The notes below the pieces were generated by a model. It worked only from the letters and a program-made list of their open reading frames with translations. It was not told where the DNA came from and made no database searches. 10,971 nucleotides of DNA, from assembly GCA_913055135.1 (NCBI GenBank), contig CAJXJV010000027.1, positions 1 through 10,971 of the forward strand, written 5' to 3'. A program made the position numbers and the translations under genes. Of the stretch, positions 1-5,834 are shown piece by piece (the first letter of the stretch is position 1; each line of letters opens with the position of its first letter). Origin of the DNA: an uncultured Desulfurobacterium sp. (GTDB lineage: Bacteria; Aquificota; Aquificia; Desulfurobacteriales; Desulfurobacteriaceae).

Positions 1-2
1 TT

Positions 3-29
3 TTGTAATGAAATGTAGCGAAATATAAT
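3..29 (+). promoter_or_regulatory. Candidate sigma-70-type promoter for the rlmD-pyrD-mtnP operon
   Basis: A perfect -10 hexamer TATAAT lies at 24-29, 31 bases before the TTG start of the first gene, so transcription would begin near 36-37 and leave a leader of about 25 bases. The best -35 match is TTGTAA at 3-8 (four of six), with a short 15-base spacer, so the -35 is weak. The same stretch carries TAATGAAA twice, at 6-13 and 26-33, exactly 20 bases apart. Promoter function is inferred. Confidence 0.5.
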
Positions 30-60
30 GAAAAGCTGAACTGTTTTTGAGGAGGTTTTT

Positions 61-1359
61 TTGAAACAAAACGATAAGGTTTTTAAGCTGAAAATAGAAA
101 AGCTGGTTTATGGTGGTAAAGGTCTTGGCAGACATAATGGTAGGGCAATTTTTGTTCCACAGGTTTCTCCCGGAGATGTTATTCTTGCAGAGGTAGTTGT
201 AAGGAAGAGCGGATACAGTGAAGCTGTGTTTAAAAGACTCCTTGAAGCTGGAGAATCGAGAATAAGACCAAAATGTCCTTATTTTGGAAAGTGTGGAGGG
301 TGTGATTGGCAGCATATAAGGTATGAAGATCAGGTTAAGTTTAAAAGAGATATTCTGGAAGAGAATCTTCAGAAGATAGGAAAAATAAAGAAGCCTAACA
401 TTGATGAAATTATTCCTTCTACGTCTTGCTGGAATTACAGAAATAGAGCACAACTGAAAGTAAAAAATGGAAAGGTCGGTTTCTTTGCAAAGGGAAGTCA
501 CAATATTGTTGACATAGAAAGATGCTTACTCCTCAAGGAAGATATCCAGGATGTAATGCCGAAGTTGAAGAAGTTACTTGCAGAACTTCCAACAGAGCCG
601 GCGGAATTTCACATTTACTCATCTTCTAAAAATGAGGTCCTACTAAAAATTGTCTATTCAGGAAAGTTTAAGAAAATCAATCTAACTCTTGAAAGAATCA
701 GAGAAATTTTAGAATTAAACATTGTTGGATTTGGTATTTACAAGGTTGGATTGGAAGGATATCCGGAAAGGATTAAGTTTTTCGGTAGAGATTTTACTTA
801 TGAGATTGTTGATAAATTCAAGTTCAGAGTTAGTGCAGATTCTTTCTTTCAGGTGAACATATTTCAGGTTGGAAATCTGATAGACAGGGTTTCAAGAGCT
901 GCGATGGAGTACCAGTACATGCTTGCTGGGGACCTCTACTGTGGCGTTGGAACGTTGACAATTCCGGTGGGAAGGTATGTTCACAGGGCATTTGGAGTTG
1001 AATCAAACTTTTCTGCAATCAGCGATGCTCTTTACAACAAGGATATAAACGGCTTGAGAAACATAAACTTTTACTGTAGAGAAACAGAAGAAGGACTGGA
1101 TATTGTTAAGAACTACAATCCAGATTTCATTGTGGTTGATCCTCCAAGGAGTGGATTGAGCCAGAGGGTGGTTAGAGAGCTGGCAAACCTTCCAAGATTG
1201 AAGAAGATAGTCTATGTTTCCTGCAATCCTTCAACCCTCGCAAGGGATATTGCTCTATTTCACACTTTCGGAATCAACATGGAAAAGGCAAAATTGATAG
1301 ATATGTTCCCACAAACTTACCACGTTGAAACAATAGCTTTCCTGAGGAAGGTAAGGTGA
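61..1359 (+). CDS. rlmD: 23S rRNA (uracil-5-)-methyltransferase, RlmD/RumA-like, 4Fe-4S type
   Basis: SAM-dependent enzyme that makes 5-methyluridine in RNA, most likely 23S rRNA. The first ~60 of 432 residues form a TRAM-type RNA-binding domain (VYGGKGLGR). The 4Fe-4S ligands are visible as C72-x5-C78-x2-C81 plus C155, the RumA arrangement. The Rossmann methyltransferase half shows DLYCGVGTLTIP (291-302) for SAM binding, VDPPRSG (359-365), the catalytic nucleophile Cys388 in YVSCNPSTLARD, and the C-terminal MFPQTYHVET with the likely base Glu423. The length is normal for the family. The start is TTG, supported by GAGGAGG at 49-55, five bases upstream. The stop codon overlaps the start of pyrD, so the two are co-translated. 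The exact target uridine (RlmD-like U1939, RlmC-like U747, or both as in RlmCD) cannot be read from sequence, so the symbol is provisional; the family assignment is secure. Confidence 0.9.
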   Translation: MKQNDKVFKLKIEKLVYGGKGLGRHNGRAIFVPQVSPGDVILAEVVVRKSGYSEAVFKRLLEAGESRIRPKCPYFGKCGGCDWQHIRYEDQVKFKRDILEENLQKIGKIKKPNIDEIIPSTSCWNYRNRAQLKVKNGKVGFFAKGSHNIVDIERCLLLKEDIQDVMPKLKKLLAELPTEPAEFHIYSSSKNEVLLKIVYSGKFKKINLTLERIREILELNIVGFGIYKVGLEGYPERIKFFGRDFTYEIVDKFKFRVSADSFFQVNIFQVGNLIDRVSRAAMEYQYMLAGDLYCGVGTLTIPVGRYVHRAFGVESNFSAISDALYNKDINGLRNINFYCRETEEGLDIVKNYNPDFIVVDPPRSGLSQRVVRELANLPRLKKIVYVSCNPSTLARDIALFHTFGINMEKAKLIDMFPQTYHVETIAFLRKVR

Positions 1360-2264
1360 TGTTGAAAGTGGAGCTATTTGGAGTTGAGTTTGAGAATCCT
1401 GTCTGGACAGCATCTGGAACGTTTGGTTTTGGACTTGAGTATGCTCCTTATATTGACCTGAATAAAGTTGGAGCTGTTTGTGTGAAAGGATTATCCATAA
1501 ATCCAAGGGAAGGAAATGAGCCTCCCAGGATCTGGGAAACTCCCTGTGGAATGCTCAACGCAATAGGTCTTCAGAATCCAGGTGTTAAGTACTTCATTGA
1601 AAAGATCGTTCCAGAGATCCAAAAGTACAGAACGAGAGTGATTGCAAATATTTACGGTTCAACAATTGAGGAGTATATCGCTGTTGCAAAGGAGCTAAAA
1701 GGCGTTGAAGGGGTTGATGCTGTAGAGCTAAATATTTCATGTCCAAACGTTAAAAAAGGTGGACTTGCCTTTGGTGTTGACGCGAGAGAAGCTGCAAAGC
1801 TTACGGAAGCAGTAAAGAAGAGCACAGATAAGCCTGTAATAGTAAAGCTCTCACCGAACGTTACAGATATAGTAGAAATTGCAAAATCTGTAGAGAGTGC
1901 AGGAGCTGATGCCCTTTCAGCTATCAATACACTTCTTGGGATGGCGATAGATATTTATAAAAGAAAGCCAAGGATAAAAAACAGGTTTGGAGGTCTTTCA
2001 GGTCCTGCAATCAAGCCTGTGGCAGTTAGAATGGTCTATCAGGTATCAAAGGCTGTAAAGATTCCCGTTATTGGAATAGGGGGAATTTCCACCTGGGAAG
2101 ATGCCGTTGAGTTCTTCCTTGCTGGGGCTTCCGCTATTCAGGTGGGAACTGCCAACTTCTTTAATCCAAAAGCAGTTGAGGAGATAGTTGATGGACTTGA
2201 AAAATACCTGAGAGAGATGGGATACGGTAGTATTAAAGAACTTGTTGGAGATTTAAAAGACTGA
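1359..2264 (+). CDS. pyrD: Dihydroorotate dehydrogenase, class 1B catalytic subunit (PyrD)
   Basis: Oxidises dihydroorotate to orotate in pyrimidine synthesis with FMN; a cytosolic TIM barrel of 301 residues. Visible family motifs, numbered from this start, are TASGTFGFG near residue 18, the VKGLS lysine (K43), NAIGLQNPG (67-75), NISCPNVKKGG with the class 1 catalytic base as cysteine (C128), VKLSPNV (162-168), and the FMN phosphate loops GIGGIS and IQVGTANF. Cysteine instead of the serine of class 2, and no N-terminal membrane helix, indicate class 1. The sequence style fits 1B, which normally pairs with the FAD/2Fe-2S subunit PyrK; no pyrK is in this window. I chose ATG at 1359 (TGATG overlap with the previous stop, GGAAGG at 1346-1351); GTG at 1356 would add one residue. 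Class 1A is a less likely alternative. Confidence 0.9.
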   Translation: MLKVELFGVEFENPVWTASGTFGFGLEYAPYIDLNKVGAVCVKGLSINPREGNEPPRIWETPCGMLNAIGLQNPGVKYFIEKIVPEIQKYRTRVIANIYGSTIEEYIAVAKELKGVEGVDAVELNISCPNVKKGGLAFGVDAREAAKLTEAVKKSTDKPVIVKLSPNVTDIVEIAKSVESAGADALSAINTLLGMAIDIYKRKPRIKNRFGGLSGPAIKPVAVRMVYQVSKAVKIPVIGIGGISTWEDAVEFFLAGASAIQVGTANFFNPKAVEEIVDGLEKYLREMGYGSIKELVGDLKD

Positions 2265-2275
2265 CTGATACTGTA

Positions 2276-2293
2276 AAATTTCAGAAGAAATTT
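2276..2293 (+). repeat. AT-rich hairpin just upstream of the small-ORF ribosome binding site
   Basis: Perfect 7-base inverted repeat AAATTTC-AGAA-GAAATTT in the 44-base gap between pyrD and the next gene, ending two bases before its ribosome binding site. With only one G-C pair it would be very weak at high temperature. It has no following T tract, so it is not a terminator. Function unknown and possibly chance. Confidence 0.35.
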
Positions 2294-2308
2294 AAAGAGG
2301 AGGAGACT

Positions 2309-2578
2309 ATGATTCTTTCCTTTGGTGAAATTCCACAGGAGCACGATATTGTGAACATTGCTTACGCTTTTGCTCAGCAGAAACAGAAGACCTGGTTCAA
2401 CGGGGAACTTCCAATTGATCCTGTGATGAGAGTTGTTTCAATGCTTGAACAGCAGGCTGAGCAGCTAAAGGCTGATGGAGTTAAGAATATAACAATCAGA
2501 ATCTTAGAAGGGGTCGATACAGACGGAGACAAAGTTGTCAATGTCTGGGGAATGGGAACAATTGTAAAGCTTAAGTAA
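2309..2578 (+). CDS. Conserved-looking small protein of unknown function (89 aa)
   Basis: I do not recognise this protein. It is 89 residues, with no signal peptide, membrane segment or cysteine, so it is probably cytosolic. From the composition I would expect an N-terminal helical half (residues ~10-57, Gln-rich, including SMLEQQAEQLKADG) and a C-terminal beta part (NITIRILEGVDTDGDKVVNVWGMGTIVKLK). The acidic DTDGD at about 70-74 is a plausible turn or ion-contact site, but is too short to call a motif. It looks like a real gene: a strong AGAGGAGGAG site at 2296-2305 precedes ATG by three bases (core GGAGG slightly further), the frame is open to a stop 11 bases before mtnP, and mtnP's ribosome binding site overlaps its stop. 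The context suggests co-expression with nucleotide and MTA salvage enzymes, but no function follows from that. Confidence 0.7.
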   Translation: MILSFGEIPQEHDIVNIAYAFAQQKQKTWFNGELPIDPVMRVVSMLEQQAEQLKADGVKNITIRILEGVDTDGDKVVNVWGMGTIVKLK

Positions 2579-2589
2579 GGGAGGAATAG

Positions 2590-3444
2590 ATGAAAATCGG
2601 AATCATTGGCGGAAGTGGTCTTTACGACATTGAAGGGCTTACAGATATTGAGGAAATCTCCCTTGAGACACCTTTTGGGAAGCCTTCTGACAGCTATATC
2701 CACGGAAAACTTGCAGGAAAGGACGTTTACTTCCTTCCAAGGCATGGAAGAGGACATATTTACCTTCCATCTGAAGTTCCTTACAGGGCAAACATCTACG
2801 GTTTCAAGATGCTCGGTGTTGACTGCATAATTTCTGTTAGTGCTGTTGGTTCTATGAAAGAGGAAATAAGACCTGGGGACTTTGTAATAGTTACTCAATA
2901 CTTTGATAGGACAAAGAACAGACCTTCAACCTTTTTTGGAGATGGAATTGTTGCCCATGTTGCATTTGATAAGCCTACCTGCGAACTTTTAAACGAAATC
3001 ATTTACAACGCCTGTATAGAAGAGGGAATTCCTGTTCATAGAGAGGGAACTTACATCTGTATAGAGGGACCTCAGTTTTCAACAAAAGCGGAATCTAAGA
3101 TTTACAGGAGCTGGGGGGTTGATGTAATCGGAATGACAAACATTCCAGAGGCTAAACTTGCAAGAGAAGCTGAGATTCCATACTCAGCGGTAGCTCTGGC
3201 AACAGATTATGACGTCTGGAAAGAGGGAGAAGAAGTTAGCGTTGAAAAAGTCCTTGCAACAATGGCTAAAAACATAGAAAACGCCAAGAAGATGCTGAAA
3301 AGAGTTATAGAAGCTCTTAAACCTGAAGACCTTGAAAACTCTCCGGCAAAAACAGCCCTCGTTGGTGCTATCCAGACAAAGCCTGAGTACATAACAGAGG
3401 AAGTTAAGAAGAGACTGGAACTATTGCTTAAGGACAGGATTTAA
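2590..3444 (+). CDS. mtnP: S-methyl-5'-thioadenosine phosphorylase
   Basis: Phosphorolyses 5'-methylthioadenosine, the by-product of polyamine synthesis and other SAM-using reactions, to adenine and 5-methylthioribose-1-phosphate. It is cytosolic, of the trimeric PNP/MTAP superfamily, and its 284 residues match the family length. Motifs in order: IGIIGGSGLYD (3-13, phosphate-binding loop), RHGRGH (51-56), SVSAVGSM (82-89), YICIEGPQFST (155-165), IGMTNIPEAKLAREAEI (180-196), and ALATDYDVW (202-210). The DYD pair is the purine-contact signature of MTAP; purine nucleoside phosphorylases have Asn in that position, which argues against a guanosine/inosine enzyme. The start ATG follows AAGGGAGG at 2577-2584, which overlaps the upstream stop. 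It is the last gene of the operon, followed by a hairpin. Some thermophilic members also accept adenosine or inosine, so strict MTA specificity is inferred. Confidence 0.92.
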   Translation: MKIGIIGGSGLYDIEGLTDIEEISLETPFGKPSDSYIHGKLAGKDVYFLPRHGRGHIYLPSEVPYRANIYGFKMLGVDCIISVSAVGSMKEEIRPGDFVIVTQYFDRTKNRPSTFFGDGIVAHVAFDKPTCELLNEIIYNACIEEGIPVHREGTYICIEGPQFSTKAESKIYRSWGVDVIGMTNIPEAKLAREAEIPYSAVALATDYDVWKEGEEVSVEKVLATMAKNIENAKKMLKRVIEALKPEDLENSPAKTALVGAIQTKPEYITEEVKKRLELLLKDRI

Positions 3445-3459
3445 CCAGGAATATTTTCC

Positions 3460-3480
3460 GGGTGGGGTAAATCCCCACCC
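3460..3480. terminator. GC-rich hairpin between convergent operons, possible bidirectional terminator
   Basis: Perfect 8-base stem GGGTGGGG / CCCCACCC (3460-3467 and 3473-3480) with the loop TAAAT, 15 bases after mtnP and 20 bases before the end of the convergent rhodanese gene. The stem is strong, but neither side has the run of T expected of an intrinsic terminator. It may slow polymerase, protect 3' ends, or act with Rho. The position is ideal for a shared terminator; the missing T tract lowers confidence. Confidence 0.5.
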
Positions 3481-3500
3481 AACGTATCAGTCAAAGTAAT

Positions 3501-3857
3501 TTATGGTCTTGTAAGGCCTGCAATGTCATCAATGGTTGCAGATAAGACCTTAACATTGTCAAATCCTTTCATTCTCAGAAATGCATAAGCTATTCCGGCT
3601 CTGATTTTTCCAGGACAGAAAATAGCAATAAGCTTGTCTTCTGGAAGTTCTTGATATCGATCTGGAAGTTCGTTAAGTGGAATGTTTACTCCACAGTTAA
3701 TTGATACGAGGTCTGTCTCTTCTTTTGACCTTACATCAAGGATTATGGCTTCCCCACTTTTCCACTTCTCGTAAAAGCCCGGAGCATTGATCTTAAGCTG
3801 ACTTGCAAGGAACTCTCTGGTTTTCTCTCTGAGAATATCTTCTAAGCTTCTTTCCAT
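3501..3857 (-). CDS. Rhodanese-like single-domain sulfurtransferase (copy A)
   Basis: Single rhodanese domain of 118 residues, presumably cytosolic, moving sulfane sulfur through a cysteine persulfide. The fold signature ILDVRSKEE (39-47) is followed by NIPLNELP (58-65), and by the active-site loop C81-P-G-K-I-R86, matching C-x-x-G-x-R. A second cysteine, C55, lies in the middle and is absent from the paralog. The sequence aligns along nearly its full length with the other rhodanese of this operon (GEAxILDVR, INIPL-like, GKxRAxIAYxxL, GFDNVK), so the pair arose by duplication. ATG is preceded by GGAGG at 3863-3867 (minus), five bases away. It is the last gene of the minus-strand operon, 29 bases after the ArsR gene. 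The sulfur donor and acceptor cannot be told from sequence. Confidence 0.85.
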   Translation of the reverse strand: MERSLEDILREKTREFLASQLKINAPGFYEKWKSGEAIILDVRSKEETDLVSINCGVNIPLNELPDRYQELPEDKLIAIFCPGKIRAGIAYAFLRMKGFDNVKVLSATIDDIAGLTRP

Positions 3858-3886
3858 TAGAACCTCCTAATTTTTTGAAAATAAAA

Positions 3887-4240
3887 TTATTCTGATTTTA
3901 GTTCCTTGCAAATATCTTCCAACTTTATTTTTTTTAATTTCTCCCTATCTCTCTTCACAATTTCCCATTCTTCTCCGACACCTTTCAGGAACTGAACTAA
4001 GGCATTTGTTTCAGGATCTTCAGGTTCTATAAGAAAATATTTGATCTTAACGCCTTCTCTTTTATCTTTTACAATTCCGAAGTATTTGAGCCGCGAAAGA
4101 TGGGAGGAGACTGTAGCCATGGAGAGATCAAGAATTGATGCAATTTCACAGACGTAGGCAGGTCTCTCCTGAAGGAGTTTTAGAATTCGCAGTCTGTTGA
4201 TTTCTCCCAGTGTTTTTAAAGCTTCTACAAACTTTCTCAC
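3887..4240 (-). CDS. ArsR-family winged-helix transcriptional regulator
   Basis: A 117-residue ArsR/SmtB-type repressor, expected to be a homodimer that binds an operator and lets go on a chemical signal. The winged-helix domain covers residues ~5-70: LGEINRLRILKLL, the recognition region CEIASILDLSMATVSSHLSRLKYFGIV (31-57), and the wing KDKREGVKIKYFLIE. The classic arsenic motif ELCVCDL is not intact: only one cysteine remains there (C31), and the only other is C111 near the C-terminus. Two well-separated cysteines in a sulfur operon fit a thiol or persulfide switch better than metal sensing; this is inference. The positions differ from my memory of the BigR/SqrR pair. Start is GTG, overlapping the upstream rhodanese stop (GTGA), with a weak AAGGAAAG upstream, so translation is probably coupled. 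It likely autoregulates this operon. Confidence 0.85.
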   Translation of the reverse strand: MRKFVEALKTLGEINRLRILKLLQERPAYVCEIASILDLSMATVSSHLSRLKYFGIVKDKREGVKIKYFLIEPEDPETNALVQFLKGVGEEWEIVKRDREKLKKIKLEDICKELKSE

Positions 4241-4620
4241 TGATTACTTTCCTTTAACTTCTTAACAAGTCCGGGATTAATTTTGTTAGCGATATCTGCA
4301 GTATTAGCATCGAGAATTTTTACATTATCAAATCCTTCTGATATGAGATAGGTATAAGCTATAGATGCTCTAACTTTTCCGTGGCAGACTACAGCAACAA
4401 GTTTGTTTCTTGGTATCTTATCAAGGTTTTGTGGGAGTTGATGAAGAGGAATGTTAATTCCAAGGTTAAAGGATGATAGTTCAACCTCTTCTTTGAGTCT
4501 AACGTCAAGAATTACGGCTTCACCCTTATTCCAGAGCTCCAAAAATCTGTCAAGACTTATTTTGTGACTGCTCGAAGTTAGGAACTCCATGTCCATTTTT
4601 GCGATTTTCTCTCCTAACAT
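4237..4620 (-). CDS. Rhodanese-like single-domain sulfurtransferase (copy B)
   Basis: Second rhodanese domain protein, 127 residues from the chosen start. Signature VILDVRLKEE is followed by NIPLHQLPQ and by the active-site loop C79-H-G-K-V-R84, again C-x-x-G-x-R. It is a paralog of the rhodanese on the other side of the regulator; the loop differs in H for P after the cysteine, which may tune reactivity. A longer frame opens with ATG at 4632, but GGAGG at 4626-4630 lies inside that extension and sits five bases before ATG at 4620, the same spacing as for the other rhodanese and for rlmD. I therefore start at 4620. The upstream permease stop is 12 bases away and the downstream ArsR start overlaps its stop. 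Probably cytosolic, relaying sulfane sulfur alongside the permease. Confidence 0.85.
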   Translation of the reverse strand: MLGEKIAKMDMEFLTSSSHKISLDRFLELWNKGEAVILDVRLKEEVELSSFNLGINIPLHQLPQNLDKIPRNKLVAVVCHGKVRASIAYTYLISEGFDNVKILDANTADIANKINPGLVKKLKESNQ

Positions 4621-4625
4621 TACAA

Positions 4626-4630
4626 CCTCC
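4626..4630 (-). promoter_or_regulatory. Ribosome binding site that fixes the copy B rhodanese start
   Basis: GGAGG on the minus strand, five bases before ATG at 4620. It lies directly after the first possible ATG (4632), which has no ribosome binding site of its own, so the downstream ATG is preferred. Confidence 0.7.
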
Positions 4631-4631
4631 A

Positions 4632-5366
4632 TTAGATAAGTCTCGTCAGAAACTTAATTCCAAGCAGGAAGAAGATTATTCCAAGGATCTTCTTAATGTG
4701 TTGAGGTTTCAGGTATTTGTGACCTGTGTATGCTGCTAAGTACCCGGCAAATGCGGCAGGAACTGCGGAAGAAAGAGTAATCGTCCAGTTGACATTTCCC
4801 ATTTTCCAGTAGGTGAAAAATCCTGTTATTGAAGAAAAAGGAACAGCAAAAGCTGTAACTGTTGCAACCTTTTTGGGATTAAATCCAGCAACTATCAGAA
4901 TTGGAGAAATCAACCCTCCGCCTCCAACTCCTAAGAATCCTGAAACAAAGCCAGCTACGCTACCTGTGAACAGAGGTAGAGCGGTTGAGGAATTTTCTCT
5001 GAAAATTCCTTTCTTAGGGATGTAAACCATAACTCCTGCAAAGAAGAGAAAGGATGTAAACGCTATGCCGACAACTTTTTCGGGAACAAGGTGAGAGCAG
5101 TAAGCTCCAACCGGAGCTGTTAAAATGGAAGTGATGACTATTGGGAACGCAAACTTGAAGTCTATTAAATACTTCTTCTGGTTGTGAACTGCCGCAGAGA
5201 AAGTTGAGACAAAGTTTGTGAAAAGTCCTGCAGGTCTTGCCAGAGAAAATGGAACTTCAAGGAATACTAAAATCGGTATGAGGGCAACGGCTGAACCGAG
5301 TCCTCCAAGACCGAAAATAAAAGAGGTCAGGAAGGAGACAGTAGCTATTTCAAATGTGTTCACCAT
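4632..5366 (-). CDS. TauE/SafE-family membrane permease, probable sulfur-anion exporter
   Basis: Integral inner-membrane protein of 244 residues with about seven or eight hydrophobic segments. It shows the internal duplication typical of TauE/SafE: the glycine-rich segment FIFGLGGLGSAVALIPIL (17-34) is echoed by GFVSGFLGVGGGGLISPILIV (139-159). Family members move sulfite, sulfoacetate, taurine-related or other sulfur-containing organic anions across the membrane. Association with two rhodaneses and an ArsR regulator makes a sulfite, thiosulfate or related sulfur species the likely cargo, but direction and substrate are inferred. It is first in the minus-strand operon. The start ATG at 5366 has only GGAAAGG about 12 bases upstream, so GTG at the next codon cannot be excluded. 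I found no convincing promoter; upstream lies the coding remnant at 5385-5531. Confidence 0.85.
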   Translation of the reverse strand: MVNTFEIATVSFLTSFIFGLGGLGSAVALIPILVFLEVPFSLARPAGLFTNFVSTFSAAVHNQKKYLIDFKFAFPIVITSILTAPVGAYCSHLVPEKVVGIAFTSFLFFAGVMVYIPKKGIFRENSSTALPLFTGSVAGFVSGFLGVGGGGLISPILIVAGFNPKKVATVTAFAVPFSSITGFFTYWKMGNVNWTITLSSAVPAAFAGYLAAYTGHKYLKPQHIKKILGIIFFLLGIKFLTRLI

Positions 5367-5384
5367 TCTGGATATCTACCTTTC

Positions 5385-5531
5385 CTAACCAAATCCATCT
5401 TCTACCGTTCTTTCCAACTCTTCAAGTTTCTTCAGATTTTCCATGTCTTCTGCAAGTTCTTTTGCGGAATCAATTAGATTCTCGAGAAGCTCTTGTTTCT
5501 CGATCTCTCGTTTGTAGATAGGGAGGACTTC
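5385..5531 (-). pseudogene. Start-less coding remnant, possibly the C-terminal part of an antitoxin-like gene
   Basis: The minus strand is open for 48 codons with a strikingly protein-like, Glu/Lys/Leu-rich reading (EVLPIYKREIEKQELLEN... to ELERTVEDGFG), ending at TAG (5385-5387), 18 bases before the TauE/SafE start. The frame begins right after an in-frame TAA at 5532-5534 and has no ATG, GTG or TTG near its beginning; the first ATG is at 5444 and lacks a ribosome binding site. This looks like the surviving 3' end of a helical gene. The layout (short VLP-x-Y segment followed by an acidic helix) resembles the C-terminal part of Phd/YefM-type antitoxins, but that is a weak guess. It also contains a 7-base inverted repeat TCGAGAA/TTCTCGA (5482-5488, 5497-5503), perhaps by chance. 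Confidence 0.35.
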
Positions 5532-5569
5532 TTAATTTAAAACTTAAATTGCAAATTAACAAGTTAAGT
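5531..5569. repeat. Nested AT-rich inverted repeats, candidate operator of the TA-like module
   Basis: Several overlapping palindromes occupy this stretch: AATTTAA-AAC-TTAAATT at 5534-5550 is perfect, TTAATTT (5532-5538) pairs with AAATTAA (5553-5559), and ACTTAA (5542-5547) pairs with TTAAGT (5564-5569). The block lies just upstream of the candidate promoter of the antitoxin-toxin pair, where autoregulatory sites of type II modules are usually found. An operator role is inferred; AT-rich DNA makes some of this likely by chance. Confidence 0.4.
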
Positions 5570-5578
5570 AGAACGGGC

Positions 5579-5607
5579 TTGACCTCACTTTTACATCTTG
5601 ATAAGTT
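5579..5607 (+). promoter_or_regulatory. Weak candidate promoter of the TA-like module
   Basis: TTGACC at 5579-5584 matches five of six -35 bases. The -10 is poor: TAAGTT at 5602-5607 gives 17-base spacing but three matches, and GATAAG at 5600-5605 gives four matches with 15-base spacing. Either would start transcription about 20-25 bases before the antitoxin ATG. Confidence 0.35.
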
Positions 5608-5625
5608 TACATATAAACAACTTGC

Positions 5626-5630
5626 AGAGG
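5626..5630 (+). promoter_or_regulatory. Ribosome binding site that fixes the antitoxin start
   Basis: AGAGG six bases before ATG at 5637. The longer frame starting with TTG at 5598 has no such site and would place this one inside the gene. Confidence 0.6.
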
Positions 5631-5636
5631 CAGAAG

Positions 5637-5831
5637 ATGGCAACGATAAGTTTTATTAGAGACTTAAAGGTAGAAGACCCTGAAGCAGTGAAAAGGCTTG
5701 TGGATGATTTGATTTCAGGAGGAAAACCTTTAGTTATTCCAGAAGAAAGTCTCAAGAGAATGAGAGAAGAAGAAGAGAGAGGAAGGAAAAACTTGCCGAA
5801 AATTATAGAGGCTATTAAAAAACTCAAGTAA
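5637..5831 (+). CDS. Small antitoxin-like protein (64 aa), partner of the GNAT gene
   Basis: A 64-residue charged protein with a two-part layout: an N-terminal stretch MATISFIRDLKVEDPEAVKRLVDDL that looks like a beta strand followed by a helix, and a long basic/acidic helical tail (RMREEEERGRKNL to KKLK). It has no membrane segment and no cysteine. I know no precise family, but size, charge, strand-first layout, and a stop only three bases before a GNAT acetyltransferase gene all fit an antitoxin that both represses the promoter and binds the enzyme. The start is ATG at 5637 with AGAGG six bases upstream; TTG at 5598 would add 13 residues with no ribosome binding site and is rejected. An alternative is a plain chaperone or regulator of the acetyltransferase. 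Confidence 0.6.
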   Translation: MATISFIRDLKVEDPEAVKRLVDDLISGGKPLVIPEESLKRMREEEERGRKNLPKIIEAIKKLK

Positions 5832-5834
5832 GTT

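Noticed and set aside
2374..2898. 174-codon open frame on the minus strand across the small ORF and the start of mtnP
   Set aside because: It lies opposite two well-supported genes with strong ribosome binding sites; its translation is Ser/Phe/Cys-rich without motifs and spans a real operon junction, so it is an antisense shadow.
3887..4240. Calling the ArsR-family gene an arsenic sensor (arsR)
   Set aside because: The CxC metal motif is not present and no arsenate reductase or arsenite pump is nearby.
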